From Roseimaritima sediminicola (GTDB lineage Bacteria > Planctomycetota > Planctomycetia > Pirellulales > Pirellulaceae), in contig NZ_WIAD01000005.1 in NCBI RefSeq assembly GCF_009618275.1, positions 62,001 through 126,000 of the forward strand: a stretch of 64,000 bases of DNA. The letters run 5' to 3'. Below, piece after piece: positions 16,762 to 27,500 of the stretch; the stretch's first letter is position 1; the number at the start of each line of letters is the position of its first letter. The notes under the pieces are model-generated. The model did not search any database and was not told the origin of the DNA. It saw nothing but the letters and a program-made list of their open reading frames with translations. The position numbers were made by a program, and so were the translations under genes.

Positions 16762-18609
16762 GTGAAGTTCATCAATCGCATCATCGATGCTCTGGATATC
16801 CGCTCGTCGGGGCGGTGGTTTTTCTATTCCGCGTTGGTGGGGGTCGCGGCCGGGGTTGGGGCGATCGCGTTTTACCTGCTCAGCCAACTGGTCATTCGCT
16901 TTGCGCTCGCCCAGTTTGCCGGATACACCCCGCCGATGCCGGCCGGGGAACAGCCGCTGTTCCCGCCGGCCGAGACGCCCTTGATGCCCTGGATGATCGT
17001 CGTCGTGATGACCCTGGGCGGACTGGTCTCCGGGACGTTGGTCTACTGGCTGGCCCCCGAAGCGGATGGTGCCGGGGGAAATACGGCGATCGATGCGTTT
17101 CACAATGGACGCGGCGATATTCGCGGGCGCGTGCCGCTGGTGAAAATGGTCGCTTCGGCGGTGACCCTCGGTACCGGCGGCTCGGGCGGTCAAGAAGGCC
17201 CGATCGCGCTGATCGGTGCGGGCATCGGGTCGTGGCTGGGCGCCCGGCTGAAACTATCGCATCGCGATCGCCGGATCCTGTTGGCCGCCGGAATGGGCGC
17301 GGGCGTCGGCGCGATCTTTCGCGCTCCCCTGGCCGGCGCCATCTTTGCCGGCGAGATCCTGTACAGCGACGCGGATCTGGAAGCGGACGTGATCGTGCCG
17401 GCGGCGACCGCTTCGATCGTCGCCTACAGCGTGTTCACCCAGGCGCTGCCGGCCGAGACGCGATTTTTGCCCCTGTTCGGCGAGAACCTGTACCACTCGT
17501 TCTCCTCGCCCGTGGAACTGTTGCCCTATAGCGCGCTGGCCGCGGTGCTGATCGCCGGAGGCATCCTGTACGTCAGCAGTTTCGATCTGGTCGGGCGACT
17601 GTTCGGACGGCTGCCCGTCGTGCGGCATCTGCGACCGGCCATCGGCGCGTTGCTGGCCGGGTTGGTCGGCATCGGTTTGTGGTACGTCTTCGCCGGCGAT
17701 ATGCGAGCTCTGGCCGTGCTTGGGATCGGCTACGGAACCCTCCACGAGACCTTGAACGCGGCCTCGGGCCTGGGCATTCCGCTGCTGTTGGCCATCGCGC
17801 TGACAAAGATTCTGACCACGTCGCTGACCATCGGTTCGGGAGGCAGCGGTGGGGTATTCGGTCCGTCGATGGTGATCGGCGGATGTTTGGGAGCGGCCGT
17901 GGGGCTGGTCTTTCAAGCGGCGATGCCGGCGCTGGCGATCGAGCCCGAGGCGTTTGCCGTGGTCGGCATGGCCGGCTTCTTTGCCGGAGTCGCCCGGGCG
18001 CCGATTTCGACGATCATCATGGTCCGTGCACTGACCGGCGACTTCGGGCTGTTGGTGCCCACGATGTTGGTCAGCACGTTGACGTTCATCACCTGCAACC
18101 GCTGGAAACTGTATCGCATGCAGGTGCCGACGCGGATGGATTCCAAAGCCCACCGCGGCGACTTCCTGGTGGATGTCCTCGAAGGGCTCCGGGTCCGCGA
18201 CGTGTGCCAGAGCGCCCAGCACACGCTGTTGATCGATGAATCGATGACGCTGGACGAGATCGTGCATCTGTTGGCCGAGAACCAACAGCACTACTTTCCG
18301 GTGGTCGACCGCCAACAGAACATGGTGGGCATCTTTACCGACGACGACGTTCGCTCCTACCTCTACAACGACGCGATCTGGCGGCTGGCGGTCGCCGGGG
18401 ACGTGATGACCAGCCCCTTCGTCAGCGTCGCTCCCGAGGACGACCTCAATACGGCGCTCAAACGGTTCACTTCGCTGAACGTCGACGAGCTGCCGGTGAT
18501 CGATCCCGAAAAACCCCGCCAGTTGATCGGGATGCTGCGCCGAAAAGAAACCATCGCCGCCTACAACCAACGCCTGATGGAACACAAGCAAGCCGCCGCG
18601 GACGCCTGA
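16762..18609 (+). CDS. ClC-type chloride channel or transporter with CBS pair
   Basis: 615 residues from a GTG at 16762 that follows GAGGG by a short spacer; in-frame ATGs at 16672 and 16630 are alternatives that would add non-conserved sequence. The selectivity filter GGSGGQEGP (about 139-147) keeps the gating Glu, and the second filter segment GSGGSGGVFGP starts near 358. About ten membrane helices are visible between residues 15 and 450. Residues 480-610 form two CBS domains (TLLIDESMTLDEIVHLL; MTSPFVSVAPEDDLNTAL), typical regulatory nucleotide-binding modules. Whether it is a channel or an H+/Cl- antiporter cannot be read from the motifs I checked. It is divergent from RlmKL. Confidence 0.93.
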   Translation: MKFINRIIDALDIRSSGRWFFYSALVGVAAGVGAIAFYLLSQLVIRFALAQFAGYTPPMPAGEQPLFPPAETPLMPWMIVVVMTLGGLVSGTLVYWLAPEADGAGGNTAIDAFHNGRGDIRGRVPLVKMVASAVTLGTGGSGGQEGPIALIGAGIGSWLGARLKLSHRDRRILLAAGMGAGVGAIFRAPLAGAIFAGEILYSDADLEADVIVPAATASIVAYSVFTQALPAETRFLPLFGENLYHSFSSPVELLPYSALAAVLIAGGILYVSSFDLVGRLFGRLPVVRHLRPAIGALLAGLVGIGLWYVFAGDMRALAVLGIGYGTLHETLNAASGLGIPLLLAIALTKILTTSLTIGSGGSGGVFGPSMVIGGCLGAAVGLVFQAAMPALAIEPEAFAVVGMAGFFAGVARAPISTIIMVRALTGDFGLLVPTMLVSTLTFITCNRWKLYRMQVPTRMDSKAHRGDFLVDVLEGLRVRDVCQSAQHTLLIDESMTLDEIVHLLAENQQHYFPVVDRQQNMVGIFTDDDVRSYLYNDAIWRLAVAGDVMTSPFVSVAPEDDLNTALKRFTSLNVDELPVIDPEKPRQLIGMLRRKETIAAYNQRLMEHKQAAADA

Positions 18610-18627
18610 TTCCAGGTAACGCGTGGC

Positions 18628-20034
18628 TCAGAAATCCACTTGGGCCCGCAGCGCCGTGATGTCCGCAACGCTATGGGTGCCGGTGGGATCGTCGAGGGCG
18701 GCGCGGATGTAGTTGAACTGGAACTTGGTGTAGGGATTCAGGTACCAGTTCACGCCCAGCGTGACGTTGTTCAGCCGTCCGCCGCGGATGTTCTGGTCGG
18801 TCAGGTCCAGGTAGGACCAGCGTGCGGCCAGTTCCCAGGCGCCGATGCCTCCCTCTTTGCCGACGCTGCGCTGCGGGCGGACGCGTCCGAAGACACCCTT
18901 GTCGGTCTTGTAGGGGTGGTGTTCGCCGGTCAGGGTGTAGGCGACTTGAGCATATCCCGAGGGCAGGGTCACCGTGGGGCCGGCTAATTGGTCGATCACG
19001 CTGTAGAACATTTCCGACTGGGCGTACCACGCTCCGTGCGAGGCGGCCAGTTCGACGTTGAACTGGTTGATGTCGGCCGTGGGGACGACGCCCGTGTCGA
19101 CAAAGACGGGAACCGTGCTGGGCACGCCAAGTGGCACGGCGCTGCCGGATTCGCTGACCGAGATCTCGGGTTGGCTGCGATAGCGGACCGCGTCGTTGGC
19201 TGGATCGATGTAGCTGTAGCCGCCGCCCAGGTGCAGGACGCCTTGGCCGTCGCCGTGGTTGATCAGCAGCGTGGTCCCGCGAGCGGCCAAGCCGTAGCCG
19301 CCGTTGTCGCCGATGTTGCCGGCGTAGGGGCCGGTGGGAAAGCGAAAGGCGGACACGGCCCAGGTGCCGACTTCCTCGTCGCTGCTGCCGTACAGCATCA
19401 ACCCCGTCTGCCGAAACGGCAGGATGGCAAAGGGCAGGGCACGCTCCAGGAAACGCAGTTCCTTGATACTGGTTTGCCCGTCCATCCCGAACGGTTGCCG
19501 AAAGTATCCCACGCGCAGGTTACTGGAACCGACCACCTGGTCGATGTCCAACCAGTTATCCATAAAGGTCGGCCGGCCACCGAGCCCAAAGTCCATCTCC
19601 AGAAGGTACCGCACGTTGTCCCAGGCTCGCCCGGTGGCGCCGATGCGAGCTCGGCGGATGTCAATCCCGTCCTGGATGTCTCCCAGGGGCGACCCGTTCA
19701 CGATCGCGTTGCGGTTGGCCGCGTCCTGATGAAACCAAGCCACGTCGGCTTGGATCAGCCCGGTGATCCGAACCGTCGGATACTCGGGCTCCTTCTTCGG
19801 CGGCGGACAGTAGACCACCGTGGATGGGGACTGCTGGGTCGCCTGAACCTCTGTTTCCAGTCGGTCGATTTGCTGCTGCATCTGCTGGAGCCGATCTTGG
19901 ACATCGACAAAGATGTCTGGCGACTGCCCGCGGGCCGGGTCCAAGGAGTAAAGCGAGACGGCTATTGCCACCAAGAGCAACCGCAGCGGTGGAGTTGGAC
20001 GGGCGACCGTGCGGCAGTTCGGGTGGCAATCCAT
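18628..20034 (-). CDS. OprO/OprP-like porin
   Basis: 468 residues from the ATG at 20034. The frame stays open to 20268, but only this ATG gives a signal peptide at the N-terminus (PLRLLLVAIAVSLYSLDPARGQ). Residues about 40-66 form a coiled coil (VQDRLQQMQQQIDRLETEVQ), as in phosphate-selective porin O/P homologues. The rest is beta-barrel sequence with FRQPFGMDGQTSIKELRFLE, a conserved stretch of the family, and ends in ITALRAQVDF with a terminal Phe. Selectivity for phosphate is a family association and is not shown by the sequence. It is convergent with the chloride channel gene, 18 bases away. Confidence 0.88.
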   Translation of the reverse strand: MDCHPNCRTVARPTPPLRLLLVAIAVSLYSLDPARGQSPDIFVDVQDRLQQMQQQIDRLETEVQATQQSPSTVVYCPPPKKEPEYPTVRITGLIQADVAWFHQDAANRNAIVNGSPLGDIQDGIDIRRARIGATGRAWDNVRYLLEMDFGLGGRPTFMDNWLDIDQVVGSSNLRVGYFRQPFGMDGQTSIKELRFLERALPFAILPFRQTGLMLYGSSDEEVGTWAVSAFRFPTGPYAGNIGDNGGYGLAARGTTLLINHGDGQGVLHLGGGYSYIDPANDAVRYRSQPEISVSESGSAVPLGVPSTVPVFVDTGVVPTADINQFNVELAASHGAWYAQSEMFYSVIDQLAGPTVTLPSGYAQVAYTLTGEHHPYKTDKGVFGRVRPQRSVGKEGGIGAWELAARWSYLDLTDQNIRGGRLNNVTLGVNWYLNPYTKFQFNYIRAALDDPTGTHSVADITALRAQVDF

Positions 20035-20217
20035 CGCCTTGATCTTTCGGAGCTTGTCGAAGCGAGCCGGCAGCGTGCCTTCCCTGGCGACGCCAATACG
20101 ATAGAGATAATTCGGTCGCTGCCGGACCCCGGGGCCAACAGCCCGCTGCTGCGCCGCACAATCGTAGCATCCGGCAGGTTCGCGCCCTACAAGCGGAATG
20201 GATGTTAGATGGGCCCC

Positions 20218-20241
20218 GTAGCTGGACTCGCTAGAGTTTGG
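20218..20241 (+). repeat. Single copy of the GTAGC...GAGTTTGG repeat module
   Basis: GTAGCTGGACTCGCTAGAGT matches the first module of the 69-bp tandem array at 1731 with a few changes. It lies between the porin start and the kinase remnant. The rest of 20035-20318 shows only the porin leader and no gene. Confidence 0.75.
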
Positions 20242-20318
20242 CGTGCGAAGCTCGGGTGCAGCAGCCACTCCGTGGCTACTCGCCGATAGGAAGGCTCCGA
20301 CGGCCCTCGCCGATCCCC

Positions 20319-20445
20319 AGCCCGAATGGAACCGGCATGGGGCTGGCGCTGTGCGACAAGATCGTTCGTCAGCACGACGGCAGCATCTCTTTTTCGCAGC
20401 GACGGCGAGGGCACCGAGTTCACTGTTCTGCTGCCCCTCCCTTGA
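20319..20445 (+). pseudogene. Remnant of a sensor histidine kinase ATPase domain (frameshifted)
   Basis: NGTGMGLALCDKIVRQHDGS (from 20325) is the G-box region of a HATPase_c domain. It continues after a one-base frame change near 20397 as SDGEGTEFTVLLPLP followed by TGA at 20443-20445, the normal end of such kinases. Nothing upstream encodes the N, H or transmitter parts, so this is the last 40 or so codons of a decayed gene. It sits 79 bases before mgtE. Confidence 0.75.
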
Positions 20446-20523
20446 ACCGGCGGAAAACTTTAGGGTGAGTGCCGATTACTCGCGTCCCAGCCATTTGCGT
20501 CCCAGCCATTTGGAGCATGCACG

Positions 20524-21927
20524 ATGTCATCCGATCCGCCCGCCGAAGACGCCGCGTCTGGGGAAACCGCTGTGGCGTCGCAGCGGCCCTGGGAGCAGGT
20601 GCTGCGGCTGTCCCTGGAAAACCGTCCGCAAGAATTGATTTCGCGGCTCGACGAGCTGTCGACGGCGGACCAGGCCCTGGTGCTGAGCCGACTGGATGAG
20701 CGGCAACGTCAGCAGGTGCTCGAAGCCCTGCCGCCGGACGGAGCGGCCGAATGGATCCAGAACCTGAATGAAGCCCAGGCTGCGGACGTGATCGGGACGC
20801 TCGAGGCCAGCACGGCCGCGGCGATTGTTCACAGCCTGCCCAGCGATGATCAGGCCGATGTGCTGGGCGACCTCTCGGCCGAACAGGCCGAAGCGATCCT
20901 GGATGCTTTGCCGCAGGACGAAGCTCTGGCCGTTCGCGAGCTGACTTCATTCGCCGACGACGTGGCCGGCGGCTTGATGATCCGCGAAGTGCTTCGCTTT
21001 GACGTCCAGATGACCGTCGCCGAGGTCATCGAGCAACTGCTTGCCAACGAGGAAGAGTACCGCGATCTGGATGTCTGGTACGGCTATGTTTGCGATGGCA
21101 CCGGCCGGCTGATCGGTGTCCTGCCGATGCGCAACCTGTTGTTCGTCAACCGTTCGGCCGCCGTCCGGGACGTGATGATCGCCGATCCCTTGGCCCTGCC
21201 CGAAACGGCGCCCCTGGAGGAACTGGTCGAGTTCTTCGACACGCACGCGTTTCTGGGCGTGCCAGTGGTCGACAGCCGCGGCATACTCAAAGGCGTCGTC
21301 CACCGCGAGGCGGTGGATCACGAGTCGGTGCGAGCGGCCGAGAGCGATTATTTGAAAAGTCAGGGGATCGTCGGCGGCGAGGAACTGCGGACGATGCCGG
21401 TCTGGCTGCGAGCTCGCCGGCGACTCAGCTGGCTCAGCATCAACGTCCTACTGAATATCGGCGCCGCAGCCGTGATTGCGCTGTTCCAGGATACCCTGCA
21501 AGCGGTGATCGCCCTGGCCGTGTTCCTGCCGATCATCAGCGACATGAGCGGCTGCAGTGGCAATCAAGCGGTCGCCGTGACCATGCGCGAGCTGTCGATG
21601 GGCTTGATTCGTCCGGCGGAGCTGCTGCGCGTCTGGGGGCAGGAGTTAAGCGTGGGGCTGATCAACGGAACGGCCCTCGGGGCCCTGGTCGCGGCGGTCG
21701 CCGTGGTATTCAAGGGCAATCCGTATCTGGGGGTCGTCGTGGGGGTAGCTCTGTTCGCCAATACGATCATCGCCGTCTCGATCGGCGGTACCGTCCCGAT
21801 GGTCCTGAAACGCTTCGGCTTCGACCCGGCCGTGGCCAGTGGCCCGTTGCTGACCACGGTCACCGACATGTGCGGTTTCTTTTTGGTGCTGGGCTTGGCC
21901 ACGATGATGCTAGCCCAGCTGACCTAA
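20524..21927 (+). CDS. mgtE: Magnesium transporter MgtE
   Basis: 467 residues with GGAG eight bases before the ATG. The cytoplasmic N domain (about 25-150) is made of helical repeats such as LPSDDQADVLGDLSAEQAEAIL. The CBS pair covers about 150-275 (VLPMRNLLFVNRSAAVRDVM; HAFLGVPVVDSRGILKGVV). The plug helix follows (ESDYLKSQGIVGGEELR), then five membrane helices (about 300-467) with the conserved DMSGCSGNQAVAVTMRELS. This is the full MgtE architecture: Mg2+ binding in the cytoplasmic domains closes the channel. The leader carries a 15-base direct repeat (GCGTCCCAGCCATTT, 20482-20511) but no recognisable riboswitch. Confidence 0.95.
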   Translation: MSSDPPAEDAASGETAVASQRPWEQVLRLSLENRPQELISRLDELSTADQALVLSRLDERQRQQVLEALPPDGAAEWIQNLNEAQAADVIGTLEASTAAAIVHSLPSDDQADVLGDLSAEQAEAILDALPQDEALAVRELTSFADDVAGGLMIREVLRFDVQMTVAEVIEQLLANEEEYRDLDVWYGYVCDGTGRLIGVLPMRNLLFVNRSAAVRDVMIADPLALPETAPLEELVEFFDTHAFLGVPVVDSRGILKGVVHREAVDHESVRAAESDYLKSQGIVGGEELRTMPVWLRARRRLSWLSINVLLNIGAAAVIALFQDTLQAVIALAVFLPIISDMSGCSGNQAVAVTMRELSMGLIRPAELLRVWGQELSVGLINGTALGALVAAVAVVFKGNPYLGVVVGVALFANTIIAVSIGGTVPMVLKRFGFDPAVASGPLLTTVTDMCGFFLVLGLATMMLAQLT

Positions 21928-22127
21928 CGGCCGCATCCCCATTGGACCGTCGCGCAAGGACGTAGCTGATATCGCCAGACTTTGGACCTGGTTCGCCGCC
22001 TCGGTCCAACCGCTCGGTCCAATCTCTGGCGAGATCGGCCCTCCCCAAACGCCGCGACAGGCGACAGCAAGCGTAACCCGCGATAGCTTGCGTCGCTGCC
22101 GTTTCGAACGCCAGCAAGGATACCCCT
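21928..22127. other. Convergent mgtE/csrA intergenic region with a repeat copy
   Basis: GTAGCTGATATCGCCAGACT at 21962-21981 is another copy of the dispersed module, followed by GGTTCGCCGCCTCGGTCC as in the 9.5-kb repeat. CTCTGGCGAGAT (22023-22034) is a partial inverted copy. There is no clear terminator with a T-tract. Confidence 0.6.
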
Positions 22128-22370
22128 CTAGGCGGCATCCTGGGCGTGATTCTTCAGTCCGGCTTGCCGCTTGCTGGCAGGAGCCTGGTTGATTGCACCC
22201 TGTTCGCGGGCGGCTTTGTCGAGCGGTTCCAAATCACCGCGGCGAATCGCCACTTCCTGAGGTGCTTCGATACCGATCTGCACGCGTCCGCCACGAATGT
22301 TTGTGACTTTGATGACGACGTCCGAGCCGATCTGGATCGTTTCACCTGCTTTGCGACTGAGAATCAACAT
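22128..22370 (-). CDS. csrA: Carbon storage regulator CsrA
   Basis: 80 residues from the ATG at 22370, with GGA seven bases upstream; the frame extends to 22436 but MLILSRKAGETIQIG is the universal CsrA start. The RNA-binding residues of the beta1 and beta5 strands are present (LSRK near the N-terminus; APQEVAIRRGDLEP). Residues about 58-80 are an extra polar Lys/Gln/Ala-rich tail beyond the core. CsrA binds GGA motifs in mRNA leaders to control translation; planctomycete targets are not visible here. Confidence 0.96.
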   Translation of the reverse strand: MLILSRKAGETIQIGSDVVIKVTNIRGGRVQIGIEAPQEVAIRRGDLEPLDKAAREQGAINQAPASKRQAGLKNHAQDAA

Positions 22371-22745
22371 GGTTCCATCCGTGTGTTTTGAGGACAAGTA
22401 AGACTCAAGTATTGGCCGTTGCCAGGGATCCGGCACCGCAGTGCCGCGATCTGGCTCGCCAAGTCAAGCAAGTGGTGGGCCAAACTGGCAGCAAAATTGC
22501 TAGAGTTTGCGAAACCTTAGACAAACCGGCGTTTTTTGCCGATTTTCGCAGGGTGCGGACGTGAGCCAGCGAATGCTAGCGTAAACCCAGGTGGTCGCTG
22601 ACTGGTCGAGAAATTTTCAGCTTGGACGAATGGCGACCATTGGGGATGGCCCATTTGCCGTCATCTCCTTGTTCTACGCGGTCGACGCGACTTGCCCGAA
22701 TCCAAGCGGCAGGCCCCGCCGACCCCCTTCCTGATTGGACGTTTT
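22371..22745. other. Divergent csrA / GNAT-nitrilase intergenic region
   Basis: This holds both leaders. GCTAGAGTTTGCG (near 22499) is a decayed dispersed-repeat fragment. GTGAGCCAGCGAATGCTAGC (22561-22580) resembles the GTGAGCCGTAGGCGCTAGCC module found at the end of modB. I see no gene and no confident promoter. Confidence 0.5.
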
Positions 22746-24308
22746 ATGCAGCCGGAAATTGATGTCAGTGCCTTTGAATCCGAAGTGGTCGTGCGGCCGA
22801 TGCGGCTGGAGGACTACCCGGAACTGGTGGCCCTGCAGCACAAGTGTTTTGCCGACATGGAACCCTGGGGACGCGATCAGATCGAGAGCCAGCTGGAACA
22901 CTTTCCCGAGGGTCAGGCGGTGATCGAGTTCGACGGGCATGTCGTCGCCAGCAGCAGCAGTTTGCTGCTGAACTACGACGACGACCTCGAGTGGCACGAC
23001 TGGAAGAAGACCGCCGATGGCGGCTACATCCGCAACCATCGCAGCGATGGCGACACGATGTACGGGATCGAAATGATGGTCGATCCGCAGTACCGGGGGA
23101 TGCGGCTGTCGCGGCGCTTGTACGACTATCGCAAAGACCTGTGCCGCCGGCTGGGCATCCGCCGGATGATCATCGGCGGCCGGATCCCGGGTTACCACAA
23201 GCACGCCGACCAGCTGAAACCGACCGAGTACGTCGAGCGGGTGATCAACAAGTCACTGTACGACCCGGTCCTGACCGCTCAGATCGCCAACGGCTTTGCC
23301 CTGCAGGGATTGATCCCCAACTACCTGCCCTCGGACGTGCAGAGTTGCGGGTATGCGACGTTTCTGGAGTGGAAGAATCTGGACGTCAGTCTGGTCAAGG
23401 GACGGCGCTTCCGCCGCAACGTCCAGCCGGTGCGGATCGGCGCGGTGCAGTACCAGATGCGGCCCGTAGCGAACTTTGACGAGTTCGCCAAACAGGCTCG
23501 CTACTTTGTCGACGTCGCCGGCGACTACAAGTGCGACTTTCTGCTATTCCCCGAGCTGTTTACGACCCAGTTGCTGTCGTGCCTGCCCGCCCAGCGGCCG
23601 GGGATGGCCGCTCGCACCCTGGCCGAGTTCACGCCGCAGTACCTGGAGCTGTTCGCCGAACTGGCCGTCACGTTTGACTGCAACCTGATCGGCGGTTCGC
23701 AGTTCGTCGTCGAAGAGGACCGGCTGTACAACGTGTCCTTTCTGTTTCGCCGCGACGGCAGCATCGAGAAACAGTACAAACTGCACATCACCCCCAGCGA
23801 ACGGCGTTGGTGGGGAGTGATGGGAGGCAGTGCGATCGAGGTGTTCGACACCGACTGCGGGCCGATCTCGATCCAGGTCTGTTACGACATCGAGTTCCCG
23901 GAGCTGAGCCGCATCGCAGCCGACAAGGGCGCGAACATCCTGTTCGTACCCTTCAACACCGATACGCGTCACGGGTACGTGCGAGTCCGAACCTGTGCTC
24001 AGGCGCGCTGTATCGAGAACCATGTCTACGTGGCGATCGCCGGATGCACGGGCAATCTGCCGTTTGTTGAAAACGCCGACATCCACTACGCCCAGACCGC
24101 TGTGTTTACTCCGGCCGATGTGGTGTTTCCCCGCGACGGGATCGGTGCCGAGGCGAATCCCAACATCGAAACGGTGATCATCCACGACGTCGATCTGGAG
24201 GTGCTGCGGCGGCACCGGCAGACCGGGGCGGTGCAGAACTGGCGCGACCGCCGCGGCGATCTGTACGGCGTCACCTACCGCGACGGCCAGCAGGACCGCC
24301 GGGTGTGA
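22746..24308 (+). CDS. GNAT acetyltransferase fused to a carbon-nitrogen hydrolase
   Basis: 520 residues from the ATG at 22746 (GGA upstream); a TTG at 22692 is a less likely start. Residues about 12-190 are a GNAT fold, with the acetyl-CoA loop near [20 protein letters not shown]. Residues about 225-500 are a nitrilase-superfamily amidase with the full triad: Glu270 in FPELF, Lys345 in YKLHIT and Cys379 in VCYDIEFPE. This two-domain arrangement is known in many bacteria, but its substrate is not settled. It could both acetylate and hydrolyse a small amide. It is monocistronic between csrA (divergent) and the giant gene (convergent). Confidence 0.93.
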   Translation: MQPEIDVSAFESEVVVRPMRLEDYPELVALQHKCFADMEPWGRDQIESQLEHFPEGQAVIEFDGHVVASSSSLLLNYDDDLEWHDWKKTADGGYIRNHRSDGDTMYGIEMMVDPQYRGMRLSRRLYDYRKDLCRRLGIRRMIIGGRIPGYHKHADQLKPTEYVERVINKSLYDPVLTAQIANGFALQGLIPNYLPSDVQSCGYATFLEWKNLDVSLVKGRRFRRNVQPVRIGAVQYQMRPVANFDEFAKQARYFVDVAGDYKCDFLLFPELFTTQLLSCLPAQRPGMAARTLAEFTPQYLELFAELAVTFDCNLIGGSQFVVEEDRLYNVSFLFRRDGSIEKQYKLHITPSERRWWGVMGGSAIEVFDTDCGPISIQVCYDIEFPELSRIAADKGANILFVPFNTDTRHGYVRVRTCAQARCIENHVYVAIAGCTGNLPFVENADIHYAQTAVFTPADVVFPRDGIGAEANPNIETVIIHDVDLEVLRRHRQTGAVQNWRDRRGDLYGVTYRDGQQDRRV

Positions 24309-24534
24309 GGCGAGCATGGAGGTCGCCTCAGGCAGCCGAGTTTGCCGGCGGGCGATCGCAAGCGATTGCCAGTTGCGAAGCAACGACCGTCGATAGCCTG
24401 GGATGCAAATCCCAGGTCGGCGACACCCCACCCATTGAAAGTCGCGGAGCGACGACATGTGGTAGCCCCGGGTGCGAACCCGGGGTAGCGGGGACTGTTG
24501 CGCCTCCAAGCCTCCCGTCTTACACAACCTCGCC
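24309..24534. repeat. Dispersed palindromic repeat, single copy
   Basis: From about 24347: GCGATCGCAAGCGATTGCCA, then AGCAACGACCGTCGATAGCC, then the hairpin CCTGGGATGCAAATCCCAGG (24399-24418), then AGTCGCGGAGCGACGACATG, then the hairpin CCCCGGGTGCGAACCCGGGG (24467-24486). The same modules recur at 44.28, 44.63 and (inverted) 54.45 kb. It separates two convergent genes. Confidence 0.85.
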
Positions 24535-27500
24535 TTACAGCGTGCTGCGCAAGGCGTCGTTGTCGGCCCAGTCCAGCAGCAGTTCGTCCTCGTCTTCGTC
24601 GTCGGCGAAGACCGCGTCGACGGCTGCGGCGTAGCTGGCGGCCGTTCCCACAGCGGCTTCCGCTTGACCGCCCTCGCCCTGGCCGCCGCGACTGCGGCGA
24701 TTCAGGTCGTTGATGATCTGCAGCACATCGGTCGGATCGATCCGGCGGTTGCCGTCGACGTCCAAGAAGTGACCGTCGAAGGCCTGCTGGACGCGCAGGG
24801 CCTGGGAGGGCTGGGCGGAGGTGATTCCGCGGTTCAGCGCGTTGACGACCAACAGGGCGTCGTAGGGCGTCACGTCGCCGCTGCCGTCGACGTCCAGCGG
24901 ATTGTCCAGGTTGGTGAACCAACCGGTCGTGTCCAGCGGGGTGACGTCGCCGACCGGCGGGTCGAAATTGCCCAGGATCGGCAGGGCGAATTCGTCGCCG
25001 AACTGCGAGATCAGGTCGTTGCCCAGCGGGGCCGGGCTGTAGTCGTCGAACACGTCGCTGGGCAGGGCGTTGACCGCCGGCGGCATGACGGGCAGGGCAC
25101 CGAAGGCGGGCGGATTGTCCGAGGCCAGGAAGTGGAACTCGCCCGATTGCTGGGGCAGTTGACCGTCGCGGTTGGGAACCCACAGAACGATGTCGTCGAT
25201 GCCGTCCAGGTTGACGTCGCCGGCGACCGGCTTTTCGCCAAAACCGCTGAAGAAGAACGATAGCGTGTCGTCGACGGTGCCGTCGCGATCCAGGTCGAAC
25301 TGGAACTGGCCGGTGTCGTTGTTGAACGTGGCCAGATCGTCGTTGCCGTCGCCGTTGAAGTCGCCGACCACGGGGATCCCACGCAGCTCCGTAGCAAAAC
25401 GCTCGGTGCCGTCGATCATGTTGTCGCCGTTGACGTCCAGGTACCAGTTCTGGCCGTCGAAGCCGCCGATTTCGTCGCCGGGATGCGCGGGATCGAAATC
25501 GCCAGCGACCGGCAGCACGTTGACCTGGAAGAACATCGCGCCGACGGTGTCGCCGATGCCGTCGTCGTCGGTATCGATGAAGAACTCGTACTGGCCGTTA
25601 AAGCGACCGAAGGTTCCCATCTTGTCAAAGCCGCTGGCCGTCGCCGCACCGGCGGCGGCAAAGTTGCCGGCGAAGTAGGCGTCGGTCGTGGTGCCGAAGT
25701 GATAGATAAAGTCGCGGTTGGTTGCGTCGTTGTCTTCTCCTTCCGGATCCCAGACCATGTTGCCGTTGATGTCGACGTACACCAATTCCTGGCTCCACAC
25801 GCCGACTTCCGGACGGCTGTCGACGGTAAAGCGAGCGACGAAGTCACCCCCGGCCAAGCCGTCGCCGGAAGGAAACAGCGGCGTGCCGACCGGTTCGGCG
25901 GCGTTGGATTCGCCGTCCAGAGCGTTGCCGGCCGGGTCGATGATGCTGTCGAGAAGCGTCAACGTGAAACGATCGTCGGGCAGCGGCTGGGCGAACTGCA
26001 TGGTGATAAATCCGGTGGCCGGATTACCCGGCACCAGCGGCTGGACACCGGGCGCGTTCAAATCGCCATCGGAGGTGAACGTGACGCTGGTGGCCGCAAT
26101 GACGCCCGAATGGTCGCCGACCAACGTCACCAGGCCCAGCGGAAGGACGTTGGGAACGACGGCCAGATTGGAAATCGCCGGGTACAGGAATGCGGCTACG
26201 CGGTCTGGCAGATCCTGGACGTTGATCGTCAGGCTGTCCACACGCGGCGTCGGTTCGGGCGAATCGGGCTTGAGCGTAAAGATGTCGAAGTCCGGCCGAT
26301 CGGTGATGAACACGTCGGTGACCTGCGGGCCGCGGGTATCGATAAAGATGTCCAGTTCAAACGCCAAGCCGTTGCCGGACAGGTTGCCGGCCTGGTCTTC
26401 CGCCTGCACCAGGATCTTGCGGTCGCCGTCCACGCCCAGAACGCCCAAGCGATTCGGGTCGTTCATGTTGACCGTGCTGGTGATCTGCCACTCGCCATTG
26501 GGCGACTGGTTGGTGCCATCGGTCGGGACGGCCACCGTCTGGCCGATCAACACATCGGGCGGGCTGATCACACTGTTGCCGTCGATGTCGACGTACAGTC
26601 GGACGATCGAGTTGGCTTCGGCGCGGCCGAAGAAGGTGGGCGTGGTGTCGTTGGTGATCCGGTCGACCAGGGTGGCGGGCAGGGCCGCATCGCCGCTGTC
26701 GCTGTCGGGATGTAGGCCATCGCCGGCGACCGCCGCGTCGCCGAAGGAGACCGGCGGCGTGGCGGTGTCGACGATGATCTCCATCGACACACTGCGCGGT
26801 CCGAATCCGGTGGCCGGCGTCGTGGTGCCGTTGTCGGCATCGTTGTCCGCCGGGTCGATCATCTGCACGCGGCTGCTGATGAAATGGCTGCCCTCGGCCA
26901 GCGGCGTGGTAAAGGTAAAGGAGTAGACACCGTTGAGGCCGGCGATCGGCTGGGCGAAGCCCAACAGGACCGGGTTGTGGGTGTCGGTCTCGTCGTAGAT
27001 CGCTACGCGGTAGCCCGCGGGCAGACCCACCGGACTGGCGGCCGTGGAGGCGATGTGGGGAATCGAAATCACTTCGTCCGGCGGAGCGGCACCGGGCGTG
27101 CCCGCGGCATTGCCCGGCAGGTCGTTCAGCAGCAGAGCGTCGTCCAGCCGCAGGAGGATCGTGGGCGTATTGTCCTGAGTGACGTTGTCGAACTGGCTGC
27201 GGCCGCTGTCGCTGACGCCCAGCACGTTCTGGATCGCGATCTGGCCGCGGACTTCGCCGCCGGGGTTGGCCGTGCTGTGCACGTTGATGTACGTGTCGCC
27301 GGCCAGCAAGGCCGCGATGTCGGCCGCGGCGCCCGAGAACGGTGCGTCGTCCAGCCGCAGCCGGATGCCGGAGGGTTCTTGAACCCAGCCGCCGACCCCG
27401 GCCGAAAGGGTCACGATAACCGGGCCGTTCGCGCCGACCGCACCGCGGTGGATGTGAGCGAACAGCAGTTCGGGGTCGTCCGTCGTGTCGGCCAGTTCCA

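Noticed and set aside
22371-22745. Riboswitch or sigma-70 promoter for csrA
   Set aside because: No convincing box pair or conserved fold could be made out by eye.
22692-22745. Earlier TTG start for the GNAT-nitrilase gene
   Set aside because: The added 18 residues are not GNAT-like, and the ATG at 22746 has an upstream GGA.
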